The position numbers and the translations under genes are program-made. The notes beneath the pieces are model-generated. The model saw nothing but the letters and a program-made list of their open reading frames with translations, had not been told where the DNA came from and did not search any database. From Verrucomicrobiaceae bacterium (GTDB lineage Bacteria; Verrucomicrobiota; Verrucomicrobiia; Verrucomicrobiales; Verrucomicrobiaceae), in assembly GCA_019694165.1 (NCBI GenBank), contig JAIBCL010000001.1:682001-746000 (forward strand): DNA of 64,000 nucleotides, read 5' to 3'. This document shows, piece by piece, positions 52,162 to 61,269 of this stretch (positions are counted from its first letter, which is position 1; the number at the start of each line of letters is the position of its first letter).

Positions 52162-53718
52162 TCATCCGCGAAAATTTTTTGCCTGTTTTTCAGGCCGCCT
52201 GTTCAGCGTGTAATAGGCGTCACGGTGCCACAGGGGAATGCCCGTTTCAGAACGCAGTTCCGGCAGCCGGACCTCATGCACGAATCCCTCGCGCAGTCCA
52301 GCGCAGCGCACAGTCAGTGTGCGTCCGTCCGCAGACAGCGTGCCGTCATCGAACACCAAGGGCTGCGGATCCACTTCGGCGCTTCCGTACTTCGCCTGAT
52401 AAATGTACGTGTAACTCTGGCCGGTGACCTTGCCCAGGCTCTTGCGATTCACCGGCAGTGTGAAGGTGAAACGAAAACCATCCCTCGTCGCCTCCATCTT
52501 CCGTACTTCGAGCGGTGCCTGCTCTGTCGGGACGATCCGCTGCAAGCCGAATGGCCGGTTTCCCGAGCTGTTCCATCCGCGATTCGATTCGCCCACGATC
52601 ATCGACCCGTCGCTCAGGAAATTCACCGCCAGCACGCCGCATTGCAGATCCTTCACGAACGGAAAACACGCGCCCTGATATTCGCCGCCAACCGTCTCGA
52701 GGAACACGCGGTTCACACCTGAGATCACAAACTCACCCACAAACATCTGCTTCTCGAACGGTCCGAACTTGCCGCCCGTCTCGTCACACCGGATGCCCGT
52801 CGTGCTCTGTCCCATCTTCACATACGGAAACCACACCGCCGGCGGACAGAAGCCTGGCACCTTCTTGATCGCCTCCGCCACCGTGATCCCGTCCGGCAGC
52901 TTGCCAGGGTGCCTCACCGGCGAATCGGGGCGCTTCGTGTCTTCGAGTGCGTCCGCGTGACCGAAGAACGCACCCTTCCGCACGTGCATCAGCGGATTGG
53001 TCGCCATCCAGGTGCCTTGCTGGTCGGTCACAAAGAGATCGCCTTCCGCGTTCAATCCGATCCCGATCGGACTTCGAAAACCCGCCGCAAAACCCTGCGC
53101 CACGTTTTTTCCCTTCGGCGTCATCACCGCCCAGCCGCGCCACAGCGTGTGCTTTGCCTCATCACCGGCACCGTCCCACTTATTGCCCATCGAGCAGTTC
53201 AGCGTGTTGAACATGTTTCCCTCGCGGTCGAAGACAGGTCCATACGCATACTCGTGATACGCCCCCGATACGCCCCAGCCATGTGACACACAGCGATACT
53301 CATCCGCCGCTCCGTCGCCGTCCGCATCGTGCAGCCGCGTCACCTCGCTGCGTTGCGTGACAAACAGATCGCCGTCGTGAAAAGTCATCCCGAGAATCTC
53401 ATGCATGCCGCTCGCGAAGAGTTTGTAACCGAGATTCTCCACCGTCGGCGGTTCCGCGGTCGGGTGCTCGATGATCCATACTTCGCCACGTCGAATCGCT
53501 ACCGCCAGCCTGCCGTCGGGCAGAGCAGCCAGCCCACTGGCTTCGAGATTCAACCTCTCCGGCACTTCAAACGTGAACGTACGATAATAGTCCTCCTGCT
53601 GCTGCGCGGCCAAATTCAGCGCGCAAGCGGACGCGCAGATTTGGAGTGCGGTGGCGAAGCGAGGCGCGAGCGCAGACACCGCTTTCACTCGTTCGCGGAA
53701 GAATCGCGGCAGAGCCAT
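52162..53718 (-). CDS. Exported PVC-type beta-propeller protein (sorbosone-dehydrogenase-like)
   Basis: A 518-residue protein; the ATG at 53718 gives a signal-like N-terminus (VSALAPRFATALQICASACALNLAA) preceded by basic residues. The propeller follows: ASGLAALPDGRLAVAIRRGEVWIIEHP, EILGMTFHDGDLFVTQRSEVTRLHDADGDGAADEY, GFRSPIGIGLNAEGDLFVTDQQG. A C-terminal beta domain begins near 415. No haem motif is in this chain; the partner at 53787-55940, 68 bp upstream on the same strand, supplies five. Together they suggest a dehydrogenase with a separate electron carrier (inference). The open frame continuing upstream is shadow. Confidence 0.85.
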   Translation of the reverse strand: MALPRFFRERVKAVSALAPRFATALQICASACALNLAAQQQEDYYRTFTFEVPERLNLEASGLAALPDGRLAVAIRRGEVWIIEHPTAEPPTVENLGYKLFASGMHEILGMTFHDGDLFVTQRSEVTRLHDADGDGAADEYRCVSHGWGVSGAYHEYAYGPVFDREGNMFNTLNCSMGNKWDGAGDEAKHTLWRGWAVMTPKGKNVAQGFAAGFRSPIGIGLNAEGDLFVTDQQGTWMATNPLMHVRKGAFFGHADALEDTKRPDSPVRHPGKLPDGITVAEAIKKVPGFCPPAVWFPYVKMGQSTTGIRCDETGGKFGPFEKQMFVGEFVISGVNRVFLETVGGEYQGACFPFVKDLQCGVLAVNFLSDGSMIVGESNRGWNSSGNRPFGLQRIVPTEQAPLEVRKMEATRDGFRFTFTLPVNRKSLGKVTGQSYTYIYQAKYGSAEVDPQPLVFDDGTLSADGRTLTVRCAGLREGFVHEVRLPELRSETGIPLWHRDAYYTLNRRPEKQAKNFRG

Positions 53719-53786
53719 CGCGCGCCCGGTCAAGCCACCTGCGCCAGAGCCAATGCGGTGTCTTCGCCACTGCACTCCAAATCTCC

Positions 53787-55940
53787 TCACCACGACACCA
53801 CCTCCGTCTTTGTTGTCGCTCCCTGTTTCACGATGCGCTGAAAGCTCCTGCCATCCCTGACCGCTCGCAGCGTGTCTTCCACATCCTGGCCGCCGAGCGT
53901 ATAGAGCATCGTCGGCACACCTGCCTTGTCGATGCGATAACCTTTGAACTCCGCCTCGCCGCTCCGCTCTTCCGTCAGCGATTTCACATCGGTGCCCAGC
54001 GGTTTGACCGGCGGCATTTCGCGCGTCTGCCAGTTGCTCATCGCATCGAGGAAGCGACCCCGCCACACCACGCGCCACTCGCACTTCACCGCATCGAAGG
54101 CCGCGTTCACGCCTTCGGGGAATCCCACGCCGATCGCATGAGTGCCCGCGCCTTCGATGAAGCTGCGAAACACGATCGGCCTCCCCGCCTTTGCCGGCTT
54201 CAATTCCAAATCCTCCGTCGAAAGCAACCCCTCCGGCAACGGTTGCCCGTCCAGCTCGCGCAGATACGTCCAGATGCTCTCGATCTCCTGACCCGCCTTC
54301 TTTCTTCCCACAAATAGCGGCGGCATCACCGTGCCCTGCTGCGTCGCCTGCGGATTGAGCAGCAGTTCTTTGAAATACTCCGGCTGCAACCGCTCCACCG
54401 TGTGCGTCAGCCGGATCACCGGCGGCCCGAGCGACTTCTTGTCCTTCAAGCCGTGACACGCCACGCACGCCAGCCCCTTCGTGCCCATCAAGGCACGCCC
54501 CAGCTCCGCACGGTGATGCTTTTGCAGCCCGCTCACGTCGATGCTCACCGGCTTCTCGCGCACATCGGCCTCCGCGAGCAGCGGCACCAGCATCTTCGTC
54601 TGCGCCTCGCCGAAGTTCGGCATCCGCACATTCAAACACGAACGCACCGCGCCGCCCTCACCCCAAAGAATTTTCGCCAGCCACTGCGGCGTCAGCTTGT
54701 GTCCCACACCATCCAGCATCGGCGGCAGATGCGCCAGTTGTCCCAGCGACTCCGCACCCGCATCGTTCGCGCCGAAGTAAGCCGCGCGCGGATCCTCAGG
54801 TCCGCCCTTGCCGTTGCGATCATGGCACGCATAGCAGTTCAGCCGGCTCATCTGCCAATCCACAGCTTGCGCCGCCGACACCTTCAGCGGCGGCCCCTTC
54901 TTCACCGCCGCCAGCGCCAGTTTCAGCGCGCGTTTTTCCAGCTCGTTCAAATCAAAGCGCGGCGTGCCTGTCGGCTGCGCCACGGCCATGCAGCCTTTGT
55001 TTGGGTTCACCTTGATCAGATCGGTCAGACCCGTCTGACTTGTCTGACCCGTCGGGCCTGCGGCGTGACACACCACACACCGCATCCCAGAAAACAATTC
55101 CCCGCCCCGCGCCACCGTCTGCTTCGGAATCCCCAGCGCCTCACGCTCCTTCTGTTTCTCCGGCACACGACCCGTGTGCAGATACGCCGCCACATCCGCC
55201 GCTTCCTGCGCGCTCAGATGCATCGATGGCATCCGGCCCGCTGGCCGGTAGCGCAGCGGATCGCTCAAGAAATGCGCCAGCGCCGCTTCATCATAATCAT
55301 CCGCCAGCGCGATCGGCACCGACGCATTGCCCGGCTTCTCCACCGTCTCATCCGCAGGCACGCCAGGCGGCCGATAATCCGTCGCCGGCTCATGACACGC
55401 CACGCAGCCGACTTCGTGATAAAGCTTCTTGCCACTCTCCGCATCGCCCTTCGGCACCTTCGTCTTCGACGCAGGCTCTTTGAGCGATGACAGATACTCC
55501 ACCAGCGCCTCCACCTTCTCCGCATCGCCTTCCTCATTCGCGAAGAGCCCCGGCATCTGTGTCCCCTTTTTCCGATGCTGCGGACTGCGGATCAGCAGCC
55601 ACAGCGCATCCGCGCTCAAGCGCGAACCCACGCCCGCCAGATTCGGCCCCGGCTTCGGCGTGAGCCGCTCCTGCCACGCCGCCGGTGCCGCGTGACACGC
55701 CGTGCAATTCAACTCCGCCAGCAAAAGCACGCCACCGTCCACCAGATGCTCATCTGGATCTTCCGCCAGATAGAACTGATCGAAGTTGAACACATACGCA
55801 TGGTCCAGCGGCTCAGCCATGAGAGGATGGGCGTGCGCTGGGGAGGCGAAGAGGAAAGCGGTAGCGGCGACAAGCACGCAATGACGAATGAATGACGAAA
55901 CGGACGCTGCGGATGCCGGGATGGGGTTCGGGTTCGTCAT
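53787..55940 (-). CDS. Pentahaem c-type cytochrome (PVC-type)
   Basis: A 717-residue exported protein with signal peptide FIRHCVLVAATAFLFASPAHA. Five CxxCH haem sites are visible: CTACH at 79, CVACH at 179, CVVCH at 288, CYACH at 369 and CVACH at 492. Several are followed by mono-haem-type folds (GPNLAGVGSRLSADALWLLIRSPQ, RMPSMHLSAQEAADVAAYLHTG). The C-terminal 180 residues lack haem and are a beta domain resembling the end of propeller dehydrogenases. It is transcribed immediately upstream of the propeller protein and could carry its electrons toward the respiratory chain. Confidence 0.92.
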   Translation of the reverse strand: MTNPNPIPASAASVSSFIRHCVLVAATAFLFASPAHAHPLMAEPLDHAYVFNFDQFYLAEDPDEHLVDGGVLLLAELNCTACHAAPAAWQERLTPKPGPNLAGVGSRLSADALWLLIRSPQHRKKGTQMPGLFANEEGDAEKVEALVEYLSSLKEPASKTKVPKGDAESGKKLYHEVGCVACHEPATDYRPPGVPADETVEKPGNASVPIALADDYDEAALAHFLSDPLRYRPAGRMPSMHLSAQEAADVAAYLHTGRVPEKQKEREALGIPKQTVARGGELFSGMRCVVCHAAGPTGQTSQTGLTDLIKVNPNKGCMAVAQPTGTPRFDLNELEKRALKLALAAVKKGPPLKVSAAQAVDWQMSRLNCYACHDRNGKGGPEDPRAAYFGANDAGAESLGQLAHLPPMLDGVGHKLTPQWLAKILWGEGGAVRSCLNVRMPNFGEAQTKMLVPLLAEADVREKPVSIDVSGLQKHHRAELGRALMGTKGLACVACHGLKDKKSLGPPVIRLTHTVERLQPEYFKELLLNPQATQQGTVMPPLFVGRKKAGQEIESIWTYLRELDGQPLPEGLLSTEDLELKPAKAGRPIVFRSFIEGAGTHAIGVGFPEGVNAAFDAVKCEWRVVWRGRFLDAMSNWQTREMPPVKPLGTDVKSLTEERSGEAEFKGYRIDKAGVPTMLYTLGGQDVEDTLRAVRDGRSFQRIVKQGATTKTEVVSW

Positions 55941-56073
55941 TCAGTTTTTCGGAGGCGCGGACGATGCTTCGGCACTGAAGGGTTTCAAGCGGGCGGTTGC
56001 GAATTGGTCAAGGTTGTCGATCGACTGTGGGTTTCCAGAAGGCAGAGCTACTCCACAGCAGCCATGGACGAAG

Positions 56074-56260
56074 TCCTTGGACTGCGGCAGCCCTGCTGCC
56101 GCTTTTTCAAAGGCAGCCCTGCTGCCGCCAATGACCCCAGAACGTCCATCCTGCGGGTGATCCGCCGAACCGGACACAAACACAACAAACTACACGCTGG
56201 AGCATCCGACGCCAGCAGGGCTGGCTTGTAAAAGCGGCAGCAGGGCTGCCGCAGTCCAAG
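56074..56260. repeat. Inverted-repeat element with 33-bp perfect arms
   Basis: Arms 56074-56106 and 56228-56260 are perfect reverse complements over 33 bp, separated by 121 bp. Each arm contains its own hairpin GCGGCAGC-CCT-GCTGCCGC. A related GGCAGCCCTGCTGCC unit lies inside the left arm, and a partial GCCAGCAGGGCTGG inside the right, so the element is a nested set of palindromes as in REP doublets. It sits in the non-coding stretch 55941-56452 between a cytochrome gene and the beta-helix gene. Confidence 0.88.
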
Positions 56261-56452
56261 GAGCCTTCGGCTCACCTCCGTCCACGGAAACCTGCGGCTC
56301 TTCCGTGCCGTCCGCAAAGAAACTTATCGCCAAAACCTTGCCGCTCTGTCACTCTCCGCACCGGTTCAGGTCATCCGGTGTGCTTTGAGGATGAGATCAG
56401 CGATCTGAATGCATCCGCCAGCCAGCGTTCGTCATTCCTCCTTCCACTTGCG

Positions 56453-58117
56453 ATGAAACCAACCACACCCTTCTCCCTCCTCGCCACCGGCTTCTTTCTC
56501 GCCGCCGTCCGGGCGCGCGCGGCAGGGGCGGCGGAGACCTCATGCCGGCTTTTGCTGGCCGGGGGCGGTTGCCTTTTCCAGACCACGAAGACCTCGCTCC
56601 GCTCCTGCCTCCTGCTGCTCGCCTTTGCGGCGTCGGCGCGCGCCGCCAGCTTCACCGTCACTACGGCGGTGGATGAATTCAACACGCCCTCCGGTGCGAA
56701 TGTCTCCCTGCGCGAGGCCTTGCGTGATGCCGAGGCGTCGCCAGGCGCGGACACCATCACCTTCGCCCCCGCGCTCAGCGGGCAGACCATCGTCTTGGGC
56801 AGCGAGATCGCCATCACTGATCCAGGGGCCGTCACCGTGGATGCGAGCAGCCTCTCTTCCAAGTTGGTGATCGATGGCGGACCGGGCAACAACCGGATCT
56901 TTTATATCGGCGGGAGCGCCACTGTCAGCATTGTGGCAATCAAGCTTACGGGCGGAAACGGTTCGGGGTCGGTGGATCCGAATGTCGGCGGTGTCGCCTT
57001 CAACAATGGAGGCAGCCTCACGCTGACTTTGTGCGACTTGAGCAACAACTCCGCCGGCGCTGGCGGCGCGATTTACAACCACTACGCCACGTTGGTGCTG
57101 GACCGCTGTTCGTTCTCCGGGCACACGGCAGTCAATGGAGGCGCGCTGGTCAACACAGGCAGCATCACGGCGCAACGGTGTAGTTTTACGGGAAACACCG
57201 TAACCGGGGATGGAGGCGTGCTTTTCAGCAGCGACGGTAGTGTGAGCCTGAGCCACTGCACCCTTCAAGGCAACTCGGCCGGCGGTGACGGTGGTGCGAT
57301 CAAAAACTTTACCCAGCTCGATCTGACGCACTGCACTGTGACGGGAAACAGTGCCGGAGGCATCTTCGGCGGCGGCGGCATCTACCACGTCCGCCATTAT
57401 CTGACCGTGGCCAATTCCATCGTCGCCGGCAACTCGCTCAACGGCACCGGTTTCGGCGCGGACATCCGCTTCGATTATCAGTTCAACATCTGCACCCTGA
57501 CTCGCGTGGGAGCGAACATCATTCAAAGTCTCGCTGTCGGCGGCACCGGGGGCAATCCCACCGGCCCTCCGCACATGATTGCAAATCCGCTGCTCGCCCC
57601 GCTTAATGACTACGGCGGCCCCACGCCCACGATGGCGCTGCTGCCCGGCAGCCCCGCCCGCAATGCCGCCACCAGCAGCACCATCACCAGCGACCAGCGC
57701 GGCTTCCCCATCGTCTTTACGCCCGATATTGGCGCGTATGAGTCCGGCACGCTCAACAACTACAACGCCTGGATCTATGAAACCCTCCCCGACACCGCCA
57801 CCGTCCCCCAGCACGCCAGCACCTTTGACTACGACGGCGACGGCGTGAGCAACGGTAGCGAGTGGCCCGCCCGCACCGATCCCGGCGACGCATCAAGTTA
57901 CTTCCAAGTGACGCAGAACAGCTTTAACGGCGGGCAATTCAACATGACAGTCACCACCGTCGCCGGGCGCACCTATAGCCTCGAAACCAGCTCCGACCTC
58001 GTGACGTGGATTCCGACCGGCTTCGGGGCTGTCTCCCTACTCGGCATGCCGATTAGCTTCAGCTACGGTCCGATCACCCCGACTCCGAGGCTCTTCTTCC
58101 GCGTGAGCGTGCAGTAG
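56453..58117 (+). CDS. Exported choice-of-anchor Q / parallel beta-helix protein
   Basis: About 554 residues from the ATG at 56453. The core is a right-handed beta-helix of polymorphic-outer-membrane-like repeats (FTGNTVTGDGGVLFSSDGSVSLSHCTLQGNSAGGDGGAIKN pattern, here cited only by its ends near residues 225-285) and the choice-of-anchor Q ending GGPTPTMALLPGSPARNAA, SDQRGFP, PDIGAYE. A short region with DYDGDGVSNGSEW follows, then a beta domain with FFRVSVQ at the C-terminus. Two hydrophobic segments precede the helix (LLATGFFLAAVRARAAGAA and LRSCLLLLAFAASARAA); the second directly abuts the mature fold. Likely a cell-surface adhesin or carbohydrate binder. Confidence 0.85.
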   Translation: MKPTTPFSLLATGFFLAAVRARAAGAAETSCRLLLAGGGCLFQTTKTSLRSCLLLLAFAASARAASFTVTTAVDEFNTPSGANVSLREALRDAEASPGADTITFAPALSGQTIVLGSEIAITDPGAVTVDASSLSSKLVIDGGPGNNRIFYIGGSATVSIVAIKLTGGNGSGSVDPNVGGVAFNNGGSLTLTLCDLSNNSAGAGGAIYNHYATLVLDRCSFSGHTAVNGGALVNTGSITAQRCSFTGNTVTGDGGVLFSSDGSVSLSHCTLQGNSAGGDGGAIKNFTQLDLTHCTVTGNSAGGIFGGGGIYHVRHYLTVANSIVAGNSLNGTGFGADIRFDYQFNICTLTRVGANIIQSLAVGGTGGNPTGPPHMIANPLLAPLNDYGGPTPTMALLPGSPARNAATSSTITSDQRGFPIVFTPDIGAYESGTLNNYNAWIYETLPDTATVPQHASTFDYDGDGVSNGSEWPARTDPGDASSYFQVTQNSFNGGQFNMTVTTVAGRTYSLETSSDLVTWIPTGFGAVSLLGMPISFSYGPITPTPRLFFRVSVQ

Positions 58118-58123
58118 CCTTCC

Positions 58124-58253
58124 GTACAGTAGCCCTCTCGCTCCGCGAGAGGTGCTCTGTGCTCCCGCTGGCAGGGACGATTCTCGAACTGCCACGCGCT
58201 GCCTTCGTGCGGAAGCTCCTCGCTCATCTCGCGGAGCGAGATGGCTACTGTAC
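58124..58253. repeat. Inverted-repeat (REP-doublet-like) element with 27-bp arms
   Basis: Arms 58124-58150 and 58227-58253 match as reverse complements at 26 of 27 positions (GTACAGTAGCC, one mismatch, then TCTCGCTCCGCGAGA). Each arm contains a hairpin TCTCGC-TCC-GCGAGA. GTAGCC recurs just outside both arms. It lies between the convergent beta-helix and DJ-1 genes, 6 bp after the former's stop codon. Confidence 0.88.
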
Positions 58254-58265
58254 TTCGCACGGTGG

Positions 58266-58844
58266 CTACTTTGCCGCCATCCTATCACGCTCCGCATCCA
58301 GCGCCTTGATCCACGGGCCGACGAATGCGCCGCTGTCGTGATAGGTGCGGCCGCTGAACATGTGTTTGTCGATCACGCACGGCTCGTTCACGTAGATGCC
58401 GCCGCAAATTTCGAGGTCGAATTTGCACTTCGCCACCGTCGCCATGCGCAGGCCGTTCACGATGCCCGCGCGAGCAGGAATCTCGACGCCGTGGCACACA
58501 CTGGCGCACGGCTTGCCCTGCTCCCAGAACCACTTGGTGATGCGCAGCAGATCCTCGTCCTCGCGGATGTATTCCGGCGCGCGGCCGCCGCTGAAGAAGA
58601 TGCCGACGTATTCCTCGGGCTTGATGTCCTTGAACGCGATGTCCGCATCGATGCTGTAGCCTTCCCACTCCTTCGTGATCGTCCAGCCGGGCTTCACCTC
58701 GTGCAGCACCATCTGATACTTCCGCTTCTCCGGCGCGGCGACGACGGGCTTGTAGCCGCCTTCGATGAGACGGTAAAAAGGATACAAGGTGTCCACGGTT
58801 TCCGTGGCATCACCGACGATGAGAAGGACTTTGGCTTCGGGCAT
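58266..58844 (-). CDS. DJ-1/PfpI-family protein
   Basis: A 192-residue class I glutamine-amidotransferase-like protein: AKVLLIVGDATETVDTLYPFYRL with the conserved Glu15, the nucleophile elbow ASVCHGVEIPARAG with C117, and GGRAPEYIRED as the preceding motif. ATG at 58844 starts directly before the first strand. Members act as chaperones, deglycases or proteases; the exact role is unknown. It reads toward the inverted-repeat element at 58124-58253. Confidence 0.9.
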   Translation of the reverse strand: MPEAKVLLIVGDATETVDTLYPFYRLIEGGYKPVVAAPEKRKYQMVLHEVKPGWTITKEWEGYSIDADIAFKDIKPEEYVGIFFSGGRAPEYIREDEDLLRITKWFWEQGKPCASVCHGVEIPARAGIVNGLRMATVAKCKFDLEICGGIYVNEPCVIDKHMFSGRTYHDSGAFVGPWIKALDAERDRMAAK

Positions 58845-59222
58845 GGCTGAAGGGAACGAAGATGAGGGATGGTTTGCTGGACTGCTGGAAATGACTTGGC
58901 AGACAAGAACGCGCCTGCCATCGCTCACTTGCCGCAACCTCACCGCTCACGCAAGCAGAGCGCGAACGTTCCGACCGCCACGGGCTTCCTGCACATTCGA
59001 GGCGTACGACTCGACCAATCTGAAATCCTCGCACCATTTTCGTCTTACCAGCACACCGCCCGGCGATATTTGTCCGAAGCACTGGAGACGGCAGCCCCGG
59101 GCGAACGACCTTTGTTCCTCCGGTGATCCCGGAAAACTGAGTGCTTGATCCGCGCGTGGCAGCGGCAACAAGGTGCCCAACGCACGCTCCTGGACTTTGA
59201 ATCCCGATCCCCACCCCTTGCC
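58845..59222. other. Divergent intergenic region, no gene seen
   Basis: 378 bp between the DJ-1 gene (minus) and cdsA (plus). Overlapping open frames on both strands have no recognisable domain. It should carry the two divergent promoters, but no consensus pair stands out. Confidence 0.5.
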
Positions 59223-60170
59223 ATGCCCTTCCCGCCCGCTGTCACCCGGCTATTTCTGGCCATCGTAATCGTGCTCGTCATCGCAAGCATCATCGGCCGG
59301 CTGCTGGCGCTGCGAGCCACGTCGGAGCCGGGCAAGGCAACCGTCGGAAATCTGAACGATCGCGTCAAGAGCTGGTGGGTGATGACGGCCGTGTTCTTCG
59401 CCGCGCTGGCATCAGGGCGGGGTGGATCGGTATTGATCTTCGCCTTCATGTCATTCCTCGCCTTGCGGGAGTACATCACCGTCACACCGACGCGCGTGGC
59501 GGATCACCGGACGCTCTTCGCCATGTTTTTCATCGTGCTGCCTTATCAGTACTGGCTCGTTTACACGAGCTGGTACGGGATGTTCGCCATCATGGTGCCG
59601 GTTTATGCGTTCATCTTGATTCCGGTTCTCTCGGTGATAGGCGGTGATCCGAAGGAGTTCCTCGAGCGCAGCGCGCGCAATCAGTGGGGCCTGCTCGTCT
59701 GCGTGTACTTCATCAGCCACATCCCCATGCTGTTGAACCTGCGCGTGCCGGAGCTTGCCCAGGGCAATGCCGGACTCATTCTCTTCCTCGTCGTGGTCTC
59801 GCAGGGCAGTGATGTGCTCCAGTATTGCTGGGGCAAGCTGACAGGGCGGCATCCCATCGCGCCGACGGTCAGTCCGAAAAAGACCGTCGAGGGCTTTGCG
59901 GGCGGCGTGCTGTCGGCCAGCGCGCTGGGTGCGTTGATGCATGATCTCACGCCCTTCGGTCCGCTGCGTGCCGGCGGGATCGCCTTTGTCATCACGCTCA
60001 TGGGCTTCTTCGGCGGGCTGGTGATGTCCGCGATCAAACGCGACCGCGGCATCAAGGACTGGGGTGCGATGATCGAGGGCCACGGGGGCATGATGGACCG
60101 CATCGACTCGCTGTGCTTTTCGGCCCCTGTTTACTTTCACATCATCCGTTATTGGTTCAGCGCGGAGTGA
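59223..60170 (+). CDS. cdsA: Phosphatidate cytidylyltransferase
   Basis: A 315-residue integral membrane enzyme converting phosphatidate and CTP to CDP-diacylglycerol, the branch point of phospholipid synthesis. It has about eight hydrophobic helices (LFLAIVIVLVIASII, VMTAVFFAALA, TLFAMFFIVLPYQYW, LILFLVVVSQGSDV) and the C-terminal signature SAIKRDRGIKDWGAMIEGHGG followed by MDRIDS. Length and topology match the CdsA family. The Pro-rich protein gene starts 42 bp downstream on the same strand. Confidence 0.95.
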   Translation: MPFPPAVTRLFLAIVIVLVIASIIGRLLALRATSEPGKATVGNLNDRVKSWWVMTAVFFAALASGRGGSVLIFAFMSFLALREYITVTPTRVADHRTLFAMFFIVLPYQYWLVYTSWYGMFAIMVPVYAFILIPVLSVIGGDPKEFLERSARNQWGLLVCVYFISHIPMLLNLRVPELAQGNAGLILFLVVVSQGSDVLQYCWGKLTGRHPIAPTVSPKKTVEGFAGGVLSASALGALMHDLTPFGPLRAGGIAFVITLMGFFGGLVMSAIKRDRGIKDWGAMIEGHGGMMDRIDSLCFSAPVYFHIIRYWFSAE

Positions 60171-60212
60171 CGCAGTTGATTTCACTCTCCGCACGCCTAA
60201 TCTTCGTCAACC

Positions 60213-61160
60213 ATGAAAGCTCTGCTGGTCCTCCTGCTTGCCATCGCCGTCGGCTACATCGCCTACAATCACGCCTACGTTCCCGTGCTTGATGCGCTTG
60301 GCATCGACCGCATCCGCGTGGAACCCAAGAAGGAAGTGGCGGTGGTGACGCCGCCGCCCGCGCCGAAAGTGGAGCCAAAACCCGAGATCAAGCCGGAGCC
60401 GAAGCCGGAACCAAAACCCGAGATGAAACCCGAGGCACCGCCCCCGCCGCCCGCGCCCGTCGAGAAACCCAAGCCGAAGGAGGGCGAGTTTGTGCCCCCG
60501 CATTTCGATCCGGTCGAGGTGGTGACGGCGAACTGGTCCGCCGTGCCCAAGGGCTTTTTTGCTTCGCCAAAGCCGGTAAAGCTGCTCAAGGAGGTGCAGA
60601 TCGCCATGAAGGTGGGTGCAGGCACGGCCATGCAGAAAATCCCCGCCGGCGGCACGGCCTACGCGCTTTCCCAGGAGGGCACGATGATCACCGTCACACC
60701 CTCCGTCGGTTCCCCCGGGCGGGTGCAGGTGGCCATGGACGACACAGACTTCAAGGAGGTCTTCATCCAGGCCTACGAGCAGGTGAAAGTGGCCTCCACC
60801 GAGCGGGCGCGCCAAGCATTCGAGGCCAAGAAGATCGCCGATGCGGAACCGAAAAAGCCCTCCGCGGTCACAGTCGGCTCTGGCTCAAATCCGAAACCTG
60901 CGCGAGATGCCGACGGCTCGTATCCACTTCTTCTGATGAGCATGAAGGCCGGCCAGGTCACCGAGATCAAGCCCGACAACGTGAAGAACTGGGGAGATGC
61001 GAAGCAGGAGAAAATCAACAAGGAGACTTTTTGGACAGTCGTGGTGAAGTACGAGACGCAGACGATGTTCGGCAAGTTCGAGACCGAGGCCCAGGCCCGC
61101 ATCAAGGACGGGAAGGTGGAGAAGTGGGTTTACGTCGGTTCCGGTGAAGTGGTGCCGTAA
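60213..61160 (+). CDS. Exported or anchored protein with Pro/Lys/Glu-rich linker
   Basis: A 315-residue protein with an N-terminal hydrophobic segment (ALLVLLLAIAVGYIAY) followed by a 60-residue PxPE/KPE-rich stretch (about 40-95, repeats of KPEPKPE and a PPPPPAP run) as in TonB-like proteins that span the periplasm or wall. The C-terminal half has beta and helical parts (WSAVPKGFF, GTMITVTPSVG, FETEAQARIKDGKVEKW). No family was recognised. It follows cdsA closely and converges with trpE. Confidence 0.8.
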   Translation: MKALLVLLLAIAVGYIAYNHAYVPVLDALGIDRIRVEPKKEVAVVTPPPAPKVEPKPEIKPEPKPEPKPEMKPEAPPPPPAPVEKPKPKEGEFVPPHFDPVEVVTANWSAVPKGFFASPKPVKLLKEVQIAMKVGAGTAMQKIPAGGTAYALSQEGTMITVTPSVGSPGRVQVAMDDTDFKEVFIQAYEQVKVASTERARQAFEAKKIADAEPKKPSAVTVGSGSNPKPARDADGSYPLLLMSMKAGQVTEIKPDNVKNWGDAKQEKINKETFWTVVVKYETQTMFGKFETEAQARIKDGKVEKWVYVGSGEVVP

Positions 61161-61269
61161 AGCCCGGATCAAGGAGCAGGTACACTTTGTCTCCCGTCGG
61201 TCGCCCTCGACAAGCAGGCACACGAACGAACTTGCGGCGGGACAGCAGTGCCCTCCTCCCTTGCCTGCC

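Noticed and set aside
56540-57814. 424-codon minus-strand frame
   Set aside because: Antisense to the beta-helix gene; glycine/arginine-rich shadow.
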